DNA from: Pseudobowmanella zhangzhouensis
Lineage (GTDB): Bacteria > Pseudomonadota > Gammaproteobacteria > Enterobacterales > Alteromonadaceae
Assembly: GCF_042662685.1 (NCBI RefSeq)
Contig: NZ_JBHSYO010000004.1
Span: forward strand, 434,001 to 498,000
Reading direction: 5' to 3'
DNA length: 64,000 bases
The notes beneath the pieces were generated by a model. It was not told the DNA's origin. It was given only the letters and a program-made list of their open reading frames with translations, and made no database searches. A program made the position numbers and the translations under genes. Positions 42,705 through 52,314 of this stretch are shown here, piece by piece; the first letter of the stretch is position 1; each line of letters starts with the position of its first letter.

Positions 42705-44903
42705 TTAGAACTGGGTACGGAAACGTACACCAAATTCGCTGGCATCGTTAGACAGAATACGCAGAACATAGTCACCGGTATTCAGACGGGCATTGTCATA
42801 ACGCTCGTCGAAGATGTTGCGACCGTACAGAGACACAGTGTAAGCATCGTTAGCCGGGGTGTAAGACACGTTGAAGTTAGTCAATGCACGTGATTCCAGC
42901 TGAGTAAGACGACCTTCATCTGAACTTGGCTCACCGTACATGTCATCGCGGTAAGAGTAGTCTACGCGGAATTCAACTTCTGCACCGCTAGCCAATGTTG
43001 TGCTGTAGCTTGGGCTTAAAGACAGCGTCCATTTTGGCGTTAATGGCGCGACAGGTTTTACACCATCCTGCTCTTGCACATCAACATCCATGAAACCAAC
43101 GCTGCTGTGCAGTTTGAAGTGGTCGCCAAAATAAGCCGTTGATTCCCACTCCACACCGCGAGAGGTTTGTTCAACTACCAGATTGCTGGTATTGAAGCCA
43201 CCTTCGGCTGTAGTGCTCACCTGATAAGGCAGGTCAGTGAACTTGGTATTGAATACCGCGATGCTCATGCTGAAATCAGCTGTCACTTCGCCTTTTACAC
43301 CCATCTCGTAGTTGATCGCCTTGATGTTATCAGAGGCAGAGAAACACGCTGGGTCACCGCCAAACAGGCAGTAAGGACGGGCTGGGTACTGACCAGACTG
43401 GTAACCGTTCTGGATAGAGCCATATACGTTCAGGCCATTGTCCATGGTGTAGTTGGCTGACAGATCAAACGTCCACTCGTTCCAGTTATCTTCAGAGAAT
43501 ACGCGGCCTAACGCAGCACCTACATCAGCATCTGCAACTTTTTTATCCATGGTGTAACGTACGCCACCCGATACACGCAGATCTTCAATTACATCCATAC
43601 CCAGGTTGACGAATACCGCTTTACTGGTGGTCTTTTGGTGCAGAGATAACAGGTTAGGACCGCCATTGAAGCTGGAGTCTTCACCCTGCAGGTTGCTGCC
43701 TTTTTCGGTGAAGTAATACAGGCCAGACACGAAGTCTACGTCGCCCACATAACCATTTACCTGGAACTCAACTGAGGTTTGATCCGCTTCACCATGCTCC
43801 GGGTAATGATCCAGCTCATAGATAGTGCCGTCGTCATCCAGACCCGCTTTATATTGAGAACTACGGTTGCTCAGAATCACTTTTGAAGACAGAGTATCAG
43901 TCCAGTTCCAGTCAGCAGTCAAAGATTGACCACGGGCACTGTTAGATACGCTGCTTACCGCTGCCGTACCGGTGGCATTGTCATAAATATTTTCCGCTAC
44001 ATCCGCGTTGGTCAGTGGACCGAACGGGAATGGAACGCCCCAACGACCGCCTTGTGCATAGGCACCATTTGGTACTTCGTCGATCATTACAGTGTAAGGA
44101 CGCAGACCACCTTTACCGTCGTTGGCATCAGCGGTGTACACCAGGCTGAAGTCTTTGCTCGGCGCATATTTCACTGACACGCGGCCGTACATTTCCTGAG
44201 TTTCACCCACATCATATTCTGCATTTGGCAGGTTGATGAATTTACCCAGACCGTCACGCTGGTTGTAACCCATATTGAAGTTGAACGATACATCTTCGCT
44301 CAAACCGTGGTTAACGAACACGTCCCCCTTCAGGCGGCCGCGCGTACCGGTTTCCACGCTAACAATGGTTTTGTCCTGCGCATTAGGCTGTTTAGTAATG
44401 ATGTTAATCGCACCACCGATAGAGTTACGGCCATACAGGGTACCCTGTGGGCCACGCAGCACTTCGATACGCTCGATGTTGTTGAGGTTCCAGTTTTGCC
44501 CTACCTGACGACCTAAGTAAACGCCATCCACGTAAACGCTTACGCCCGGATCTGTTGTGATCAGGTGGTCTTGCAAACCAATACCGCGAATGAATGGGTT
44601 AGCTGATGACGTGTGGCCTGCAGAGAAACCCGTGATATTCAGGTTAGGCACGAATTTACCTACGTCAGTCATGTCAGTGATGCCCTGAGAGGCCAGTGCT
44701 TCACCACTGAATGCACTCATGGCAATTGGTACTTCATAAATGACCTGCGAGCGTTTTGCTGCGGTTACCGTGATGGCTTCGATTTTTTGTTCGGTTGCCT
44801 GCTCCTGCTCAGTGGTTTGCTCCTGAGCATGTGCGGAAAATGCCACTGCAATAGCGCTGGCCAGCAGTGACGCATTAAAACGTCGGGTAAATGTAGCTTT
44901 CAT
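42705..44903 (-). CDS. TonB-dependent outer-membrane receptor
   Basis: 732 residues from ATG 44903 with GGAG upstream (a TTG four codons earlier is not needed). Signal peptide ends SAHA; a Gln/Glu-rich stretch leads to a TonB box (EAITVTAAKR). Plug domain motifs include FIRGIGLQ, VYVDGVYLGR and RIEVLRGPQGTLYGRN, then a 22-strand barrel ending GVRFRTQF. It imports a substrate with energy from TonB. The substrate is not told by the sequence; closeness to the methylcitrate operon hints at a propionyl-CoA-yielding compound (weak inference). Confidence 0.92.
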   Translation of the reverse strand: MKATFTRRFNASLLASAIAVAFSAHAQEQTTEQEQATEQKIEAITVTAAKRSQVIYEVPIAMSAFSGEALASQGITDMTDVGKFVPNLNITGFSAGHTSSANPFIRGIGLQDHLITTDPGVSVYVDGVYLGRQVGQNWNLNNIERIEVLRGPQGTLYGRNSIGGAINIITKQPNAQDKTIVSVETGTRGRLKGDVFVNHGLSEDVSFNFNMGYNQRDGLGKFINLPNAEYDVGETQEMYGRVSVKYAPSKDFSLVYTADANDGKGGLRPYTVMIDEVPNGAYAQGGRWGVPFPFGPLTNADVAENIYDNATGTAAVSSVSNSARGQSLTADWNWTDTLSSKVILSNRSSQYKAGLDDDGTIYELDHYPEHGEADQTSVEFQVNGYVGDVDFVSGLYYFTEKGSNLQGEDSSFNGGPNLLSLHQKTTSKAVFVNLGMDVIEDLRVSGGVRYTMDKKVADADVGAALGRVFSEDNWNEWTFDLSANYTMDNGLNVYGSIQNGYQSGQYPARPYCLFGGDPACFSASDNIKAINYEMGVKGEVTADFSMSIAVFNTKFTDLPYQVSTTAEGGFNTSNLVVEQTSRGVEWESTAYFGDHFKLHSSVGFMDVDVQEQDGVKPVAPLTPKWTLSLSPSYSTTLASGAEVEFRVDYSYRDDMYGEPSSDEGRLTQLESRALTNFNVSYTPANDAYTVSLYGRNIFDERYDNARLNTGDYVLRILSNDASEFGVRFRTQF

Positions 44904-45003
44904 GAGTGTCTCCAAAGGGCGCGCGGTATGACGACCACTTGCAATGCTTTAATTTTTTTGTCCCTCAAAACGTCACAAATAGTTCATCTGGCGTTTTTCA
45001 GGC

Positions 45004-45026
45004 AAAAAAAAGGTGCGGGTGCACCT
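45004..45026 (-). terminator. Terminator-like hairpin in the TonB-receptor leader
   Basis: On the minus strand AGGTGC-ACCC-GCACCT is followed by T8. It begins only about 7 bases after the predicted transcription start of the promoter at 45040-45069 and lies 100 bases before the receptor's start codon. AAAGGAGGTG, an exact anti-SD match, overlaps the first arm. Confidence 0.7.
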
Positions 45027-45039
45027 CCTTTGGAACGGC

Positions 45040-45069
45040 ATTATAGGTATGACCAGTTTAGAAAGTCAA
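45040..45069 (-). promoter_or_regulatory. Consensus sigma-70 promoter toward the TonB receptor
   Basis: On the minus strand TTGACT (45064-45069), 18 bases, TATAAT (45040-45045). Transcription would start near 45033, directly ahead of a terminator hairpin, so full-length receptor mRNA needs read-through. Confidence 0.75.
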
Positions 45070-45254
45070 TTTTATTTCACTGACCATAAAAAACAGTGTT
45101 TACCCAGATTTACACTCACTTTCTCTAGCCGCAACCGTACAATTACGTACATTTAATGAGAAACGTAAAAATCCACAAGGTCTTTGAATGAAAAATACTT
45201 ATTTTATATCAACGATTTAACCAAAGCCTTCACGGTGGTTTTGCTAATAAATAA

Positions 45255-45281
45255 AAAAACGCGCCTTTTAGACGCGTTTTT
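45255..45281 (-). terminator. Intrinsic terminator of the prp operon
   Basis: AAAAACGCG, a 9-base loop and CGCGTTTTT form a perfect stem 20 bases beyond the prpF stop, with A and T runs on both sides. It ends the methylcitrate operon transcript. Confidence 0.8.
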
Positions 45282-45301
45282 ATTAAAAACGCTGATTTTT
45301 A

Positions 45302-46480
45302 CTACTCTAGAATATCACCCGGAATGCGCACGTTGCCTTCCATTAACACCCTGGCGCTACGGCTCATAATGGCTTTCGTGACCTGCCATTTACCGTCCTG
45401 CTGAGTCGCTGCCGCGCCAACCCGTAAGGTACCTGAAGGGTGTCCGAAACGCACCGCCTCACGTTCTGTCCCGCCCGCGGCGAGATTCACCAATGTGCCG
45501 GGAATGGCCGCTGCCGTACCGATCGCCACAGCAGCCGTGCCCATCATGGCATGGTGTAATTTCCCCATGGAAAGGGCTCGCACATTCAGGTCGATATCAT
45601 TGCCATCAATTTGCTTGCCACTGGAGGCGGTATAACTTTGCGGCGGCGCGACAAAGGCGATCTTTGGCGTATGCTGACGGGCAGCCGCCTCCGCCAAATC
45701 CTGAATCAGCCCCATTTTTAATGCGCCATAGGCCCGCAGCTTTTCGAATTTATCCAACGCTGACCCGTCACCATTTATGGCTTCCTGCAACTCGGTGCCG
45801 CAATAGCCAATATCCGCTGCGTTAACAAAAATCGTTGGGATCCCGGCGTTGATCATGGTTGCCTTTAAGCTACCAATCCCCGGCACGTCCAGTGTATCCA
45901 CCACATTACCCGTGGGGAACATATCCCCTTCACCATCGGCCGGATCCATAAATTCGATCTGTACTTCTGCAGCCGGAAAAGTCACGCCATCCAACTCAAA
46001 GTCACCGGTTTCCTGCACCTCACCGTTGGTAATCGGCACATGAGCAATAATGGTTTTGCAGATATTGACCTGCCAGATGCGAATCGTCGCGATACCGTTT
46101 TGCGGGATGCGCGCCGCATCCACCAGACCATTACTAATCGCGAATGCGCCGACTGCCGCGGTTAAATTGCCGCAGTTACCACTCCAGTCAATAAAAGGTT
46201 TATCGATGGCGACCTGGCCAAACAGGTAATCCACATCATGCTCAGCTTTGTCACTTTTACTCAAAATCACGGTTTTGCTGGTACTGGACGTCGCGCCGCC
46301 CATGCCATCGGTGTGCTTGCCATAGGGATCCGGGCTACCAATCACGCGTAGCAATATTGCATCGCGCATATCACCGGGCTGCTGCGCCACTTCCGGTAAA
46401 TCCTGCAACCGAAAAAACACGCCTTTCGACGTACCGCCGCGCATGTAGGTGGCGGGAATTTTTATCTGTGGTTTAAACAT
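45302..46480 (-). CDS. prpF: 2-methylaconitate cis-trans isomerase PrpF
   Basis: 392 residues of the PrpF family, recognised by the N-terminal IPATYMRGGTSKGVFF, the GSPDPYGKHTDGMGG motif and DWSGNCGNLTAAVGAFAI. PrpF isomerises trans- to cis-2-methylaconitate in the AcnD-dependent methylcitrate cycle. It is last in the operon. A 338-base gap precedes it, holding a near-exact copy of its first 49 bases. Confidence 0.95.
   Translation of the reverse strand: MFKPQIKIPATYMRGGTSKGVFFRLQDLPEVAQQPGDMRDAILLRVIGSPDPYGKHTDGMGGATSSTSKTVILSKSDKAEHDVDYLFGQVAIDKPFIDWSGNCGNLTAAVGAFAISNGLVDAARIPQNGIATIRIWQVNICKTIIAHVPITNGEVQETGDFELDGVTFPAAEVQIEFMDPADGEGDMFPTGNVVDTLDVPGIGSLKATMINAGIPTIFVNAADIGYCGTELQEAINGDGSALDKFEKLRAYGALKMGLIQDLAEAAARQHTPKIAFVAPPQSYTASSGKQIDGNDIDLNVRALSMGKLHHAMMGTAAVAIGTAAAIPGTLVNLAAGGTEREAVRFGHPSGTLRVGAAATQQDGKWQVTKAIMSRSARVLMEGNVRIPGDILE
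46432..46480. repeat. prpF 5' end, copy 1 of a 49-bp direct repeat
   Basis: Matches 46625-46673 with 2 mismatches in 49 bases, at an offset of 193 bases. This copy is the functional start of prpF. Confidence 0.85.
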
Positions 46481-46818
46481 TTTTCATATCCTGAATAAAT
46501 CCCGCAACGATGTGGCGGTACGTCGGTAATGCGCCAGCATTACCAAACACCACAGGTGTTTGCGAGCAAGGAAAAATCACACTTTTTCCGCCGCGACCAA
46601 GCGCAACGCGCGTAAACCACAGTCACCGCCACGCATGTAGGTGGCGGGAATTTTTATCTGTGGTTTGAACATTCATTCAATCCTTTTAAATTCAGATCAC
46701 TCAGAAAGTCTGAGCAGGAAAAATGGTGGTGGCTGAGTTCAGGCCGCGAAGGCAGCGCGCAGTGTACAAAGCGTACATGAGCACTGCCGCCAAAGGCATG
46801 GGCACAGCCAACCCATTT
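46481..46818. other. Gap between acnD and prpF
   Basis: 338 bases inside an otherwise tight operon. It contains the truncated prpF 5' copy and a short CACCTGTGGTG-type inverted repeat near 46552. No other gene is supported; the long plus-strand frame starting at 46723 is antisense to acnD. Confidence 0.5.
46625..46673 (-). pseudogene. Truncated duplicate of the prpF 5' end
   Basis: On the minus strand it starts ATG and encodes the same first residues as PrpF (FKPQIKIPATYMRGG), then diverges and reaches a stop after about 30 codons. It is a tandem partial duplication or the scar of a gene conversion or deletion. Confidence 0.75.
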
Positions 46819-49407
46819 CTACGCTTCAGATGCCAAGAAGTCTTGGGCAAAGCGTTGCAACACCCCACCCGCACTGTACACAGACACTTCTTCCTGAGTA
46901 TCCAGTCGACATTTCAACGTGACTTCGATTGTTTCTCCACTGCGACGGTGGATAACCAACGTCATATCGCAGCCCGGGCTGATATCCCCTTTTACATCGA
47001 AGGTTTCACTGCCATCGATAGCCAACGTGATACGGTCGGTACCCGCTTTAAACTCCAGCGGCAGCACGCCCATACCAATCAGATTGGTACGGTGAATGCG
47101 CTCAAAACCTTCGGCTACAATCACCTCTACACCGGCCAGACGCACACCTTTAGCCGCCCAGTCACGGGACGAGCCCTGGCCATAATCTTTACCGGCGATG
47201 ATGCACAGCGGCTGACTGCGCTGCATGTAGGTTTCAATGACTTCCCACATGCGCATCACAGTGCCTTCGGGCTCCAGACGGGCCAAAGAGCCCTGCACCA
47301 CTTCGCCGTTTTCCCGTACCATTTCATTAAACAGTTTTGGGTTAGCAAAGGTGGCGCGCTGCGCGGTCAGGTGATCGCCACGGTGGGTAGCGTAGGAGTT
47401 AAAGTCTTCTTCCGGCAACCCCATCTTGGCCAGATACTCTCCGGCAGCGCTGCTGGCCAGAATCGCATTAGACGGTGACAGGTGGTCGGTTGTGATGTTA
47501 TCGCCGAGCACGGCCAGAGGACGCATGCCCTGCATGGTGCGTGGTGCAGCCAATGCGCCTTCCCAGTATGGCGGACGGCGAATATAGGTACTCATCTCAC
47601 GCCAGTCATACAGCGGATTGTTGTCTTCACCGTATTCTACTTTCAGGTCAAACATTGGATCATAAACCTGACGGAACTGCTCAGGTTTAACATGCTTGGC
47701 GATAATTGCATCGATTTCTTCATCGCTTGGCCAGATATCTTTCAGGGTGACCGGATTACCATCTTGGTCAGTGCCTAACACATCTTTTTCAATATCGAAG
47801 CGCACAGAACCGGCAATCGCATAGGCTACTACCAACGGCGGTGAAGCTAAAAATGCCTGTTTCGCATAGGGGTGAATTCGGCCGTCGAAGTTACGGTTGC
47901 CGGATAAGACCGCCGTGGCATACAGGTCACGGTCGATAATTTCCTGTTGAATAGCCGGATCCAGTGCACCGCTCATGCCGTTACAGGTGGTACAGGCAAA
48001 CGCGACCACACCAAAACCAAGCTGCTCCAGATCAGGTAATAAATTGGCATCTTCCAGATAAAGCTTTACCGCTTTAGAACCAGGTGCCAGTGATGTTTTC
48101 ACCCACGGTTTACGGGTCAATCCCAACTTGTTTGCATTGCGTGCCAACAAACCAGCAGCAATCACGTTGCGCGGGTTACTGGTATTGGTACAGCTGGTAA
48201 TCGCAGCAATAATCACCGCGCCATCCGGCATCAGGCCATCCTGCTGTTCATAGGCACCAGCGATGCCGGCTTTGGCAAGATCAGCCGTCGCAACCCGCTT
48301 ATGTGGATTAGACGGCCCGGCCATGTTGCGGCCAACGCTGGATAAATCGAAACTTAAGGTACGCTCGTATTCGGCATGTTGCAGCGAGTCGGCCCACAGG
48401 CCACAGTGTTTGGCGTAGGTTTCCACCAGCTGCACCTGCTTCTCGTCACGCCCGGTCAGACGCAGATAGTCCAGCGTTTGTTGGTCGATAGAGAACATCG
48501 CCGCGCTGGCACCGTATTCCGGCGTCATATTCGAAATAGTGGCACGATCGCCCAGGGTCAGATGCGCCACACCCTCGCCATAAAACTCCAGATAGCTGGA
48601 TACCACCCGCTCATTACGCAGGAACTCCGTCAGTGCCAGCACGATATCGGTCGCGGTAATGCCAGGCGCAGGTTTGCCAGTTAATTCAACACCGATGATA
48701 TCTGGTAAGCGCATCCACGAAGCGCGCCCCAGCATCACATTTTCTGCTTCCAGACCGCCAACACCGATGGCGATCACGCCCAGAGCATCCACGTGAGGAG
48801 TATGACTGTCAGTACCGACCAGCGTGTCCGGAAAAGCCACCCCATCGCGGACCTGGATCACCGGTGACATCCGCTCCAGATTGATCTGGTGCATGATGCC
48901 GTTCCCCGGTGGGATCACATCGACATTTTTAAATGCGGTTTTGCACCAGTTAATAAAATGGAAGCGGTCGGCGTTTCGACGTTCTTCTACTGCGCGGTTT
49001 TTTTCAAAAGCGTCTGGTTCAAAACCCGCATGCTCTACGGCCAATGAGTGATCCACGATCAACTGAGTCGGCACCACCGGATTGACTTTCGCCGGGTCTC
49101 CACCTTGCTCAGCGATAGCGTCACGCAGTCCGGCTAAGTCAACCAACGCGGTCTGGCCGAGAATATCATGACAGACCACCCGGGCCGGGAACCACGGAAA
49201 ATCCATATCACGCTTGCGCTCAATAATCTGGCTTAAGTATGCATTGATCTTGTCTGGCTCACCGCGGCGCACGATATTTTCCGCGTGCACGCGCGACACA
49301 TAGGGTAAGCCCGCCCAGGCTCCGGGTTTAATGGCTTCAACCGCGGCCTGAGTATCATAAAAATCCAGATTAGTGCCCGGCAGTTTTTTACGAAATTGCG
49401 TATTCAT
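46819..49407 (-). CDS. acnD: Fe/S-dependent 2-methylcitrate dehydratase AcnD
   Basis: 862 residues from ATG 49407 (GTG two codons earlier also in frame). Aconitase superfamily: 4Fe-4S cysteines in TSCTNTSNP and ACTTCNGMSG, swivel domain with GDNITTDHLSPSNAI and KDYGQGSSRDWAAKG. AcnD dehydrates 2-methylcitrate to the trans-methylaconitate isomer that PrpF then converts. Presence of AcnD-PrpF instead of PrpD is common in Shewanella and relatives. It lies 40 bases after prpC. Confidence 0.95.
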   Translation of the reverse strand: MNTQFRKKLPGTNLDFYDTQAAVEAIKPGAWAGLPYVSRVHAENIVRRGEPDKINAYLSQIIERKRDMDFPWFPARVVCHDILGQTALVDLAGLRDAIAEQGGDPAKVNPVVPTQLIVDHSLAVEHAGFEPDAFEKNRAVEERRNADRFHFINWCKTAFKNVDVIPPGNGIMHQINLERMSPVIQVRDGVAFPDTLVGTDSHTPHVDALGVIAIGVGGLEAENVMLGRASWMRLPDIIGVELTGKPAPGITATDIVLALTEFLRNERVVSSYLEFYGEGVAHLTLGDRATISNMTPEYGASAAMFSIDQQTLDYLRLTGRDEKQVQLVETYAKHCGLWADSLQHAEYERTLSFDLSSVGRNMAGPSNPHKRVATADLAKAGIAGAYEQQDGLMPDGAVIIAAITSCTNTSNPRNVIAAGLLARNANKLGLTRKPWVKTSLAPGSKAVKLYLEDANLLPDLEQLGFGVVAFACTTCNGMSGALDPAIQQEIIDRDLYATAVLSGNRNFDGRIHPYAKQAFLASPPLVVAYAIAGSVRFDIEKDVLGTDQDGNPVTLKDIWPSDEEIDAIIAKHVKPEQFRQVYDPMFDLKVEYGEDNNPLYDWREMSTYIRRPPYWEGALAAPRTMQGMRPLAVLGDNITTDHLSPSNAILASSAAGEYLAKMGLPEEDFNSYATHRGDHLTAQRATFANPKLFNEMVRENGEVVQGSLARLEPEGTVMRMWEVIETYMQRSQPLCIIAGKDYGQGSSRDWAAKGVRLAGVEVIVAEGFERIHRTNLIGMGVLPLEFKAGTDRITLAIDGSETFDVKGDISPGCDMTLVIHRRSGETIEVTLKCRLDTQEEVSVYSAGGVLQRFAQDFLASEA

Positions 49408-49448
49408 AATCACTTTTGCGGACGGCTTGCACCGCCCGTTCCTGAAAA

Positions 49449-50570
49449 TTAACGGTCAGCGATGGCCGGTACTTTGCGTAACTCTTCACCGGTGTATTCG
49501 GCAGAAGGACGGATAATGCGGTTATCGGCACGTTGTTCCATCACGTGTGCAGCCCATCCGGTTAAACGGGACATCACAAAGATAGGCGTAAACAACTTGG
49601 TTGGAATGCCCATAAAGTGGTAGGCCGACGCGTGGAAAAAGTCTGCGTTACAAAACAGTTTTTTCTCGCGCCACATCACTTCTTCACAGCGCACAGATAC
49701 AGGGTAAAGCACCGTATCGCCCACCGCAGCAGCAAGCTTCTCAGACCAACCTTTGATGATGGCATTGCGTGGATCAGACTCAGAATAAATCGCATGACCA
49801 AAGCCCATGATTTTCTCTTTACGCGCCAGTTTGCCCATCATTTCCTGCTCGGCATGCTCGGCTGAAGTAAAGCCCTCGATCATCTCCATCGCCGCTTCAT
49901 TCGCGCCACCGTGCAGTGGGCCACGCAACGAGCCAATCGCACCTGTGATACAGCTGTGCATATCTGACAGGGTTGAGGCACACACACGGGCAGTAAAGGT
50001 TGAGGCGTTGAACTCATGCTCTGCATACAGGATCAGTGACACATGCATGACCTGTTCAAATAACTCAGAAGGCTTTTCACCGTGCAGTAAATGCAGGAAA
50101 TGCGCACCGATAGAGTCATCGTCGGTTTCCACATCCACCCGCACACCATCGTGGCTAAAGCGGTACCAGTAACAAATAATGCTTGGGAAACAGGCCAGCA
50201 TGCGATCTGTCACATCCTGCTGCATATCAAAATTCAGCTCACCTTCCAGATTCCCCAGCATTGAACAACCGGTGCGCAATACGTCCATCGGATGCGCATC
50301 GGCCGGAATACGTTCCAGTACATCTTTCAGCGCCTGTGGCAAACCACGCAGGTTTTTCAGCTTAGCTTTGTAGGCATCCAGTTCAGCCTGGGTCGGCAGG
50401 TTGCCTTTGAGGATCAAATAGGCCACTTCTTCAAACTGGCAGTTCTCAGCCAGATCTTTCACATCATAACCGCGATAGGTCAGGCCCGAGCCCGATTTAC
50501 CTACGGTTGAAAGTGCGGTTTTTCCCGCTACCTGTCCGCGCAAGCCTGCGCCACTTAGTACCTTTGCCAT
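49449..50570 (-). CDS. prpC: 2-methylcitrate synthase PrpC
   Basis: 373 residues of the citrate synthase fold. Catalytic histidines lie in GPLHGGANEAAMEM and GFGHAIY, with the nearby HEFNASTFTARV. It condenses propionyl-CoA with oxaloacetate. AGGAG is well placed before the ATG. Second enzyme gene of the operon, 72 bases after prpB; the order prpB-prpC-acnD-prpF distinguishes it from housekeeping GltA. Confidence 0.95.
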   Translation of the reverse strand: MAKVLSGAGLRGQVAGKTALSTVGKSGSGLTYRGYDVKDLAENCQFEEVAYLILKGNLPTQAELDAYKAKLKNLRGLPQALKDVLERIPADAHPMDVLRTGCSMLGNLEGELNFDMQQDVTDRMLACFPSIICYWYRFSHDGVRVDVETDDDSIGAHFLHLLHGEKPSELFEQVMHVSLILYAEHEFNASTFTARVCASTLSDMHSCITGAIGSLRGPLHGGANEAAMEMIEGFTSAEHAEQEMMGKLARKEKIMGFGHAIYSESDPRNAIIKGWSEKLAAAVGDTVLYPVSVRCEEVMWREKKLFCNADFFHASAYHFMGIPTKLFTPIFVMSRLTGWAAHVMEQRADNRIIRPSAEYTGEELRKVPAIADR

Positions 50571-50642
50571 GGAATTTCTCCTGATTTTTTAATTCGTTAA
50601 CATTATTGGCGCCTGTCGCGACGCACTAAAAGGGTCAGAGTT

Positions 50643-51518
50643 TTATTTGTTTTTGCCTTCGGCAAAGAGGGCATCCAGCTTTTGTTCATAAGCGTGATAA
50701 CCCAGATAATCGTAGAGTTCCATGCGGGTTTGCATGGTATCCAGCACGGCCTTTTGATCGCCGTCTTTGAGAATAGTCTGATAAACCAGTTCGGCTGCTT
50801 TATTCATGGCACGGAATGCGCTAAGTGGATACAACACCATGGCCGCGCCCCACTCGCCTAACTGCTTGGTATTCCATAATTCGGTTTGTCCGAATTCAGT
50901 AATATTGGCCAGAATTGGTACGCCCAGCGACGCAAATGCGCGATAGTGCTCTTCGGTCTTCACTGCCTCAGCGAAAATGCCATCCGCACCAGCAGCAATG
51001 TAGGCCTTTGCCCGCTCCAATGCTTGTTCCAGACCTTCCTGCGCAAATGCATCGGTACGCGCCATGATAAAGAAGTCCGGATCGGTGCGGGCATCTACCG
51101 CGGCTTTAATGCGATCAACCATCTCTTCAACCGACACAATCTCTTTATTCGGACGGTGACCACAGCGCTTCTGCGCAACCTGATCTTCAATATGCACAGC
51201 CGCTGCACCGGCCTTTTCCATATCGCGAATGGTTTTAGCAATGTTGAACGCCCCGCCCCAACCGGTATCGATATCCACCAGCAAAGGTAAATCACAGGCA
51301 GAGGTAATCCGTTGTACGTCAGCAATCACGTCATTAAGCGACGTCATGCCTAAATCTGGCAACCCATATGACGCATTGGCTACACCACCGCCAGACAGAT
51401 AAATAGCATTGTGACCGATTTGTTTGGCCATCATCGCGGCGTAAGCATTGATAGTGCCGACGATTTGCAATGGCTTGTGTTGTGCCAGCGCCTGGCGGAA
51501 TTTTTTGCCTGGAGTCAT
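50643..51518 (-). CDS. prpB: Methylisocitrate lyase PrpB
   Basis: 291 residues of the isocitrate lyase/PEP mutase family. The catalytic KRCGHRP motif, metal-binding DIDTGWGG and HIEDQV are present. It cleaves 2-methylisocitrate to pyruvate and succinate. Its ATG overlaps the regulator's stop codon (ATGA), so the GntR gene is the first gene of the same operon. Confidence 0.96.
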   Translation of the reverse strand: MTPGKKFRQALAQHKPLQIVGTINAYAAMMAKQIGHNAIYLSGGGVANASYGLPDLGMTSLNDVIADVQRITSACDLPLLVDIDTGWGGAFNIAKTIRDMEKAGAAAVHIEDQVAQKRCGHRPNKEIVSVEEMVDRIKAAVDARTDPDFFIMARTDAFAQEGLEQALERAKAYIAAGADGIFAEAVKTEEHYRAFASLGVPILANITEFGQTELWNTKQLGEWGAAMVLYPLSAFRAMNKAAELVYQTILKDGDQKAVLDTMQTRMELYDYLGYHAYEQKLDALFAEGKNK

Positions 51519-52207
51519 AGGGTTTCTCGCTTATGTTGATCAAGACTAAGCTGTTCGAGCTTAGACGCGATATTGTTTTTGGAATACAGAATATGGCGGC
51601 GCATCAGCATCTCAGCCAGTTCACCGTCACGATTAGAAATAGCCCGAACAATTTGTCGATGTTCGTCAAATGCGGTAGTGACACGCGGGCCTGCCATACC
51701 TAATTGCACCCGGTACATGCGTACAAGATGATAAATGCCGTTGAGTAGCATACTGATCAGATGGCGGTTTTTGCTGCCCATGATGATGCGATAATGAAAA
51801 TCCACATCACCCGCTTCCTGATAGTAGGATTGGCCGTCTTTCACCTCGGCAAAATGATTGCCGAGCAGTTGATTCAGGTCGGCAATTTCGTCATCGGTCA
51901 TGTTTTGCGCCGCCAAACGCGCCGCCATGCCTTCTAAGGATTCACGCACCTGATACAGTTCGACTAATCCTTCCGGAGAGAGGCTAACCACTCTGGCACC
52001 GATATTCGCCTTGCGCTCAACCAAATTACTGCTTTCAAGGCGGTTAATCGCTTCGCGCACTAACGCCCGGCTTACCGCATACTTTGTCGACAATTCGGTT
52101 TCACTGAGTTTTGTCCCTGCGGAAATTTCACCTTCTACAATGGCTTTGCGTAGCTGATAAAAGGTTTTATCCGCGGCAGTTACTGATTGTTCAGTCTGAA
52201 ATAACAT
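51515..52207 (-). CDS. GntR/FadR-type regulator of the methylcitrate operon
   Basis: 230 residues from ATG 52207; an earlier TTG start would add eight residues. Winged helix at the N-terminus (KLSETELSTKYAVSRALVREA, then GARVVSLSPEG) and an all-helical FCD ligand domain with metal-type histidines (DVDFHYRIIM, FDEHRQIVRAI, LMRRHI). It probably represses prp genes until methylcitrate or propionate builds up. It is first in the operon, and palindromic operators lie upstream. Confidence 0.88.
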   Translation of the reverse strand: MLFQTEQSVTAADKTFYQLRKAIVEGEISAGTKLSETELSTKYAVSRALVREAINRLESSNLVERKANIGARVVSLSPEGLVELYQVRESLEGMAARLAAQNMTDDEIADLNQLLGNHFAEVKDGQSYYQEAGDVDFHYRIIMGSKNRHLISMLLNGIYHLVRMYRVQLGMAGPRVTTAFDEHRQIVRAISNRDGELAEMLMRRHILYSKNNIASKLEQLSLDQHKRETL

Positions 52208-52236
52208 AGAAACTAAATGTCGAGTCAAGCAAAAAC

Positions 52237-52297
52237 TGTCGACAATTTAGTCTTTAAGTCGTCATTCCGCAATCAAAAAGGCATGGATTGTCGACAA
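52237..52297. promoter_or_regulatory. GntR-type operators TGTCGACA upstream of the prp operon
   Basis: TGTCGACA at 52237-52244 and the longer palindrome TTGTCGACAA at 52288-52297. A further half-like TGTCGAG lies near 52219. FadR-type GntR regulators bind such palindromes, and the motif agrees with what I recall for prp regulators in related genera. Confidence 0.65.
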
Positions 52298-52314
52298 AAG
52301 TCGTATATGACGAG

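Noticed and set aside
45184..45369. 61-codon plus-strand frame
   Set aside because: It runs through the prp terminator and into antisense prpF.
46723..47478. 251-codon plus-strand frame
   Set aside because: It is antisense to acnD, which has full family motifs; the frame shows no recognisable protein features.
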